DNA from: an uncultured bacterium
GTDB lineage: Bacteria; Verrucomicrobiota; Kiritimatiellia; UBA8416; CALETX01
Direction of reading: 5' to 3'
Assembly: GCA_937920455.1 (NCBI GenBank)
Contig: CALETX010000062.1
Span: forward strand, 1-7,441
Length of the DNA stretch: 7,441 nucleotides
The notes beneath the pieces are model-generated. The model did no database searches. It was not told where the DNA came from and saw only the letters and a program-made list of their open reading frames with translations. Of the stretch, positions 6,636-7,441 are shown piece by piece (position 1 is the first letter of the stretch; every line of letters starts with the position of its first letter). The position numbers and the translations under genes were made by a program.

Positions 6636-7391
6636 TTATCCATCTGACAAGGCTAGTTGCGCCCGCACCAGATCGTGCAAGGTCAGCAAGCCCAAAAGCC
6701 GGCCGTCGCCGGGGCCAACGATCAGCAGCATTCCTGCCGCTGATTCAACAAGCAGATGTTGAGCATCCCGAATGGTCGTGGCCGGCGCGCAAATGCTCAG
6801 CGGGCACAACTCAGGATACCGGCCTTTCTCCAGCGCATCCTTCGCCTCGGCGCGGGTCAATATGCCAATCGGTTGTCCCGCTTTCACTACTGGGAAGCGT
6901 TTATAAGGATATTTATCCAGCAGTCGTTCTATAGTTGCCGGCTCTAATCCGTGCACGGCCACCGGCTTGAAGTTGGCAATTGCCGAAACAGGCCATCGCT
7001 GCCATGTCATCAGATCACGCGGCGGACGTATTCGCTCCACTTCAATGCCGTCTTGCGCAAGTATGGCGTCGTAAAAGTTGCGCTTTGCCAAGAGACGTCC
7101 CACCCCCTGACTGACGAGTGCACCCACCATCAAAGGCGGTACGACCGCGAACTCGTGCGTCATCTCGAACACGATCAGAATGCCTGTGACAGGCGCGCGC
7201 ACAACCGCTCCGAGGCATGCGCTCATGCCAACCACGGCCAGAAGAACATGGTCAGAGTTCTCCATTCGTGGATGCCACAATCCGATTCCCAATGACGTAT
7301 ACAGAAGTACTGCATAACTCTCGGAGGAGATCATTAACAATACTTCATGACGTAATTTAATGTTAATCTCTTGATCGCGATTGCTCTCCAC
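6636..7391 (-). pseudogene. ClC-family chloride channel/antiporter, C-terminal remnant with two CBS domains
   Basis: Only the end of a ClC membrane protein is recognisable. Counting from a GTG at 7391 (251 codons), ClC similarity begins near residues 38-47 and is clear at GMSACLGAVVRAPVTGIL (55-72), IVFEMTHEF and PPLMVGALVSQGVGRLL, which are the last membrane helices. A cytoplasmic CBS pair follows: YKRFPVVKAGQPIGILTRAEA (163-183) and MLLIVGPGDGRLLGLLTLHDLVRAQ (221-245). The helices carrying the selectivity motifs (GSGIP, the gating-Glu GxExP, GGxFxP) are absent. An in-frame TGA lies upstream of the GTG, and no frame up to the window edge encodes them. Residues 1-37 come from an AT-rich stretch and do not look like ClC. 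No ribosome-binding site precedes the GTG. A full ClC protein is about 400-600 residues, so this is most likely a truncated gene. Expression of a free CBS fragment is possible but unsupported. Confidence 0.7.
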
Positions 7392-7425
7392 AATGTATTT
7401 TGCAGTAGTGCTGTATACGCCAATG
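7290..7425. repeat. AT-rich 136-bp segment bounded by a 24-bp imperfect inverted repeat
   Basis: The left arm 7290-7313 and the reverse complement of the right arm 7402-7425 agree at 20 of 24 positions; nine consecutive bases (CGTATACAG) and the last six (TACTGC) are identical. Inside is a second, shorter dyad: ATTAAC (7332-7337) facing GTTAAT (7362-7367). Lines within the segment have about 35-38% GC, far below the neighbouring genes. ATTC occurs immediately outside the right arm (7426-7429) and almost immediately outside the left arm (7285-7288), a possible but very short target duplication. No transposase is encoded, so a MITE-like non-autonomous element is one reading. Confidence 0.45.
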
Positions 7426-7441
7426 ATTCAAGTATCTGTTT

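Noticed and set aside
7334..7441. Minus-strand frame open to the window edge, about 35 codons ending at a TAA near 7334
   Set aside because: It could be the C-terminus of a gene lying beyond the window, but the peptide matches nothing I recognise and it runs through the inverted-repeat segment.
1..7441. CRISPR array, tRNA or rRNA genes, toxin-antitoxin or phage-defence genes
   Set aside because: No regularly spaced repeats, no tRNA arm signatures and no such protein motifs were seen on either strand.

Overview
The window looks like chromosomal DNA of a free-living bacterium. GC is roughly 50-57% over most of it. My best guess is the Planctomycetota/Verrucomicrobiota/Lentisphaerota/Kiritimatiellota group. 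The guess rests on a Cys-type sulfatase next to a large parallel beta-helix protein and a divergent xylose-isomerase-like enzyme, a gene mix common in genomes of sulfated-polysaccharide degraders. No rRNA or tRNA is present to prove it.

Layout from left to right. (1) Positions 1-1257 (+) hold the C-terminal part of a PAS-containing hybrid histidine kinase whose N-terminus lies outside the window. (2) Positions 1258-1495 are a conspicuously GC-rich (about 66%) convergent spacer. (3) Positions 4925-1496 (-) hold a two-gene operon: a formylglycine-type sulfatase followed by a 681-residue right-handed beta-helix protein resembling GH141-type carbohydrate-active enzymes. The two reading frames overlap by 14 bases, and the ribosome-binding site of the second gene lies inside the last codons of the first. 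(4) Positions 4926-5181 form a divergent control region with a near-consensus sigma-70 promoter for the sulfatase operon and several short dyads. (5) Positions 5182-6231 (+) encode a TIM-barrel sugar isomerase related to xylose isomerase, with one metal ligand changed to His. (6) Positions 6232-6635 are a convergent spacer with no supportable gene. (7) Positions 7391-6636 (-) hold the C-terminal end (last membrane helices plus two CBS domains) of a ClC chloride channel, apparently 5'-truncated. (8) Positions about 7290-7425 are AT-rich and bounded by a 24-bp imperfect inverted repeat exactly where ClC similarity stops.

The likely functional core is sections 3-5. The sulfatase would remove sulfate from a glycan fragment, the beta-helix enzyme would cleave the desulfated sugar chain, and the isomerase-like enzyme would convert a released monosaccharide. 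None of the three has a visible signal peptide, so the route appears to be cytoplasmic and to act on imported oligosaccharides. The substrate cannot be read from the sequence. Fucose- or xylose-containing sulfated glycans are a hypothesis based on family membership. The kinase and ClC remnant have no evident link to this route.
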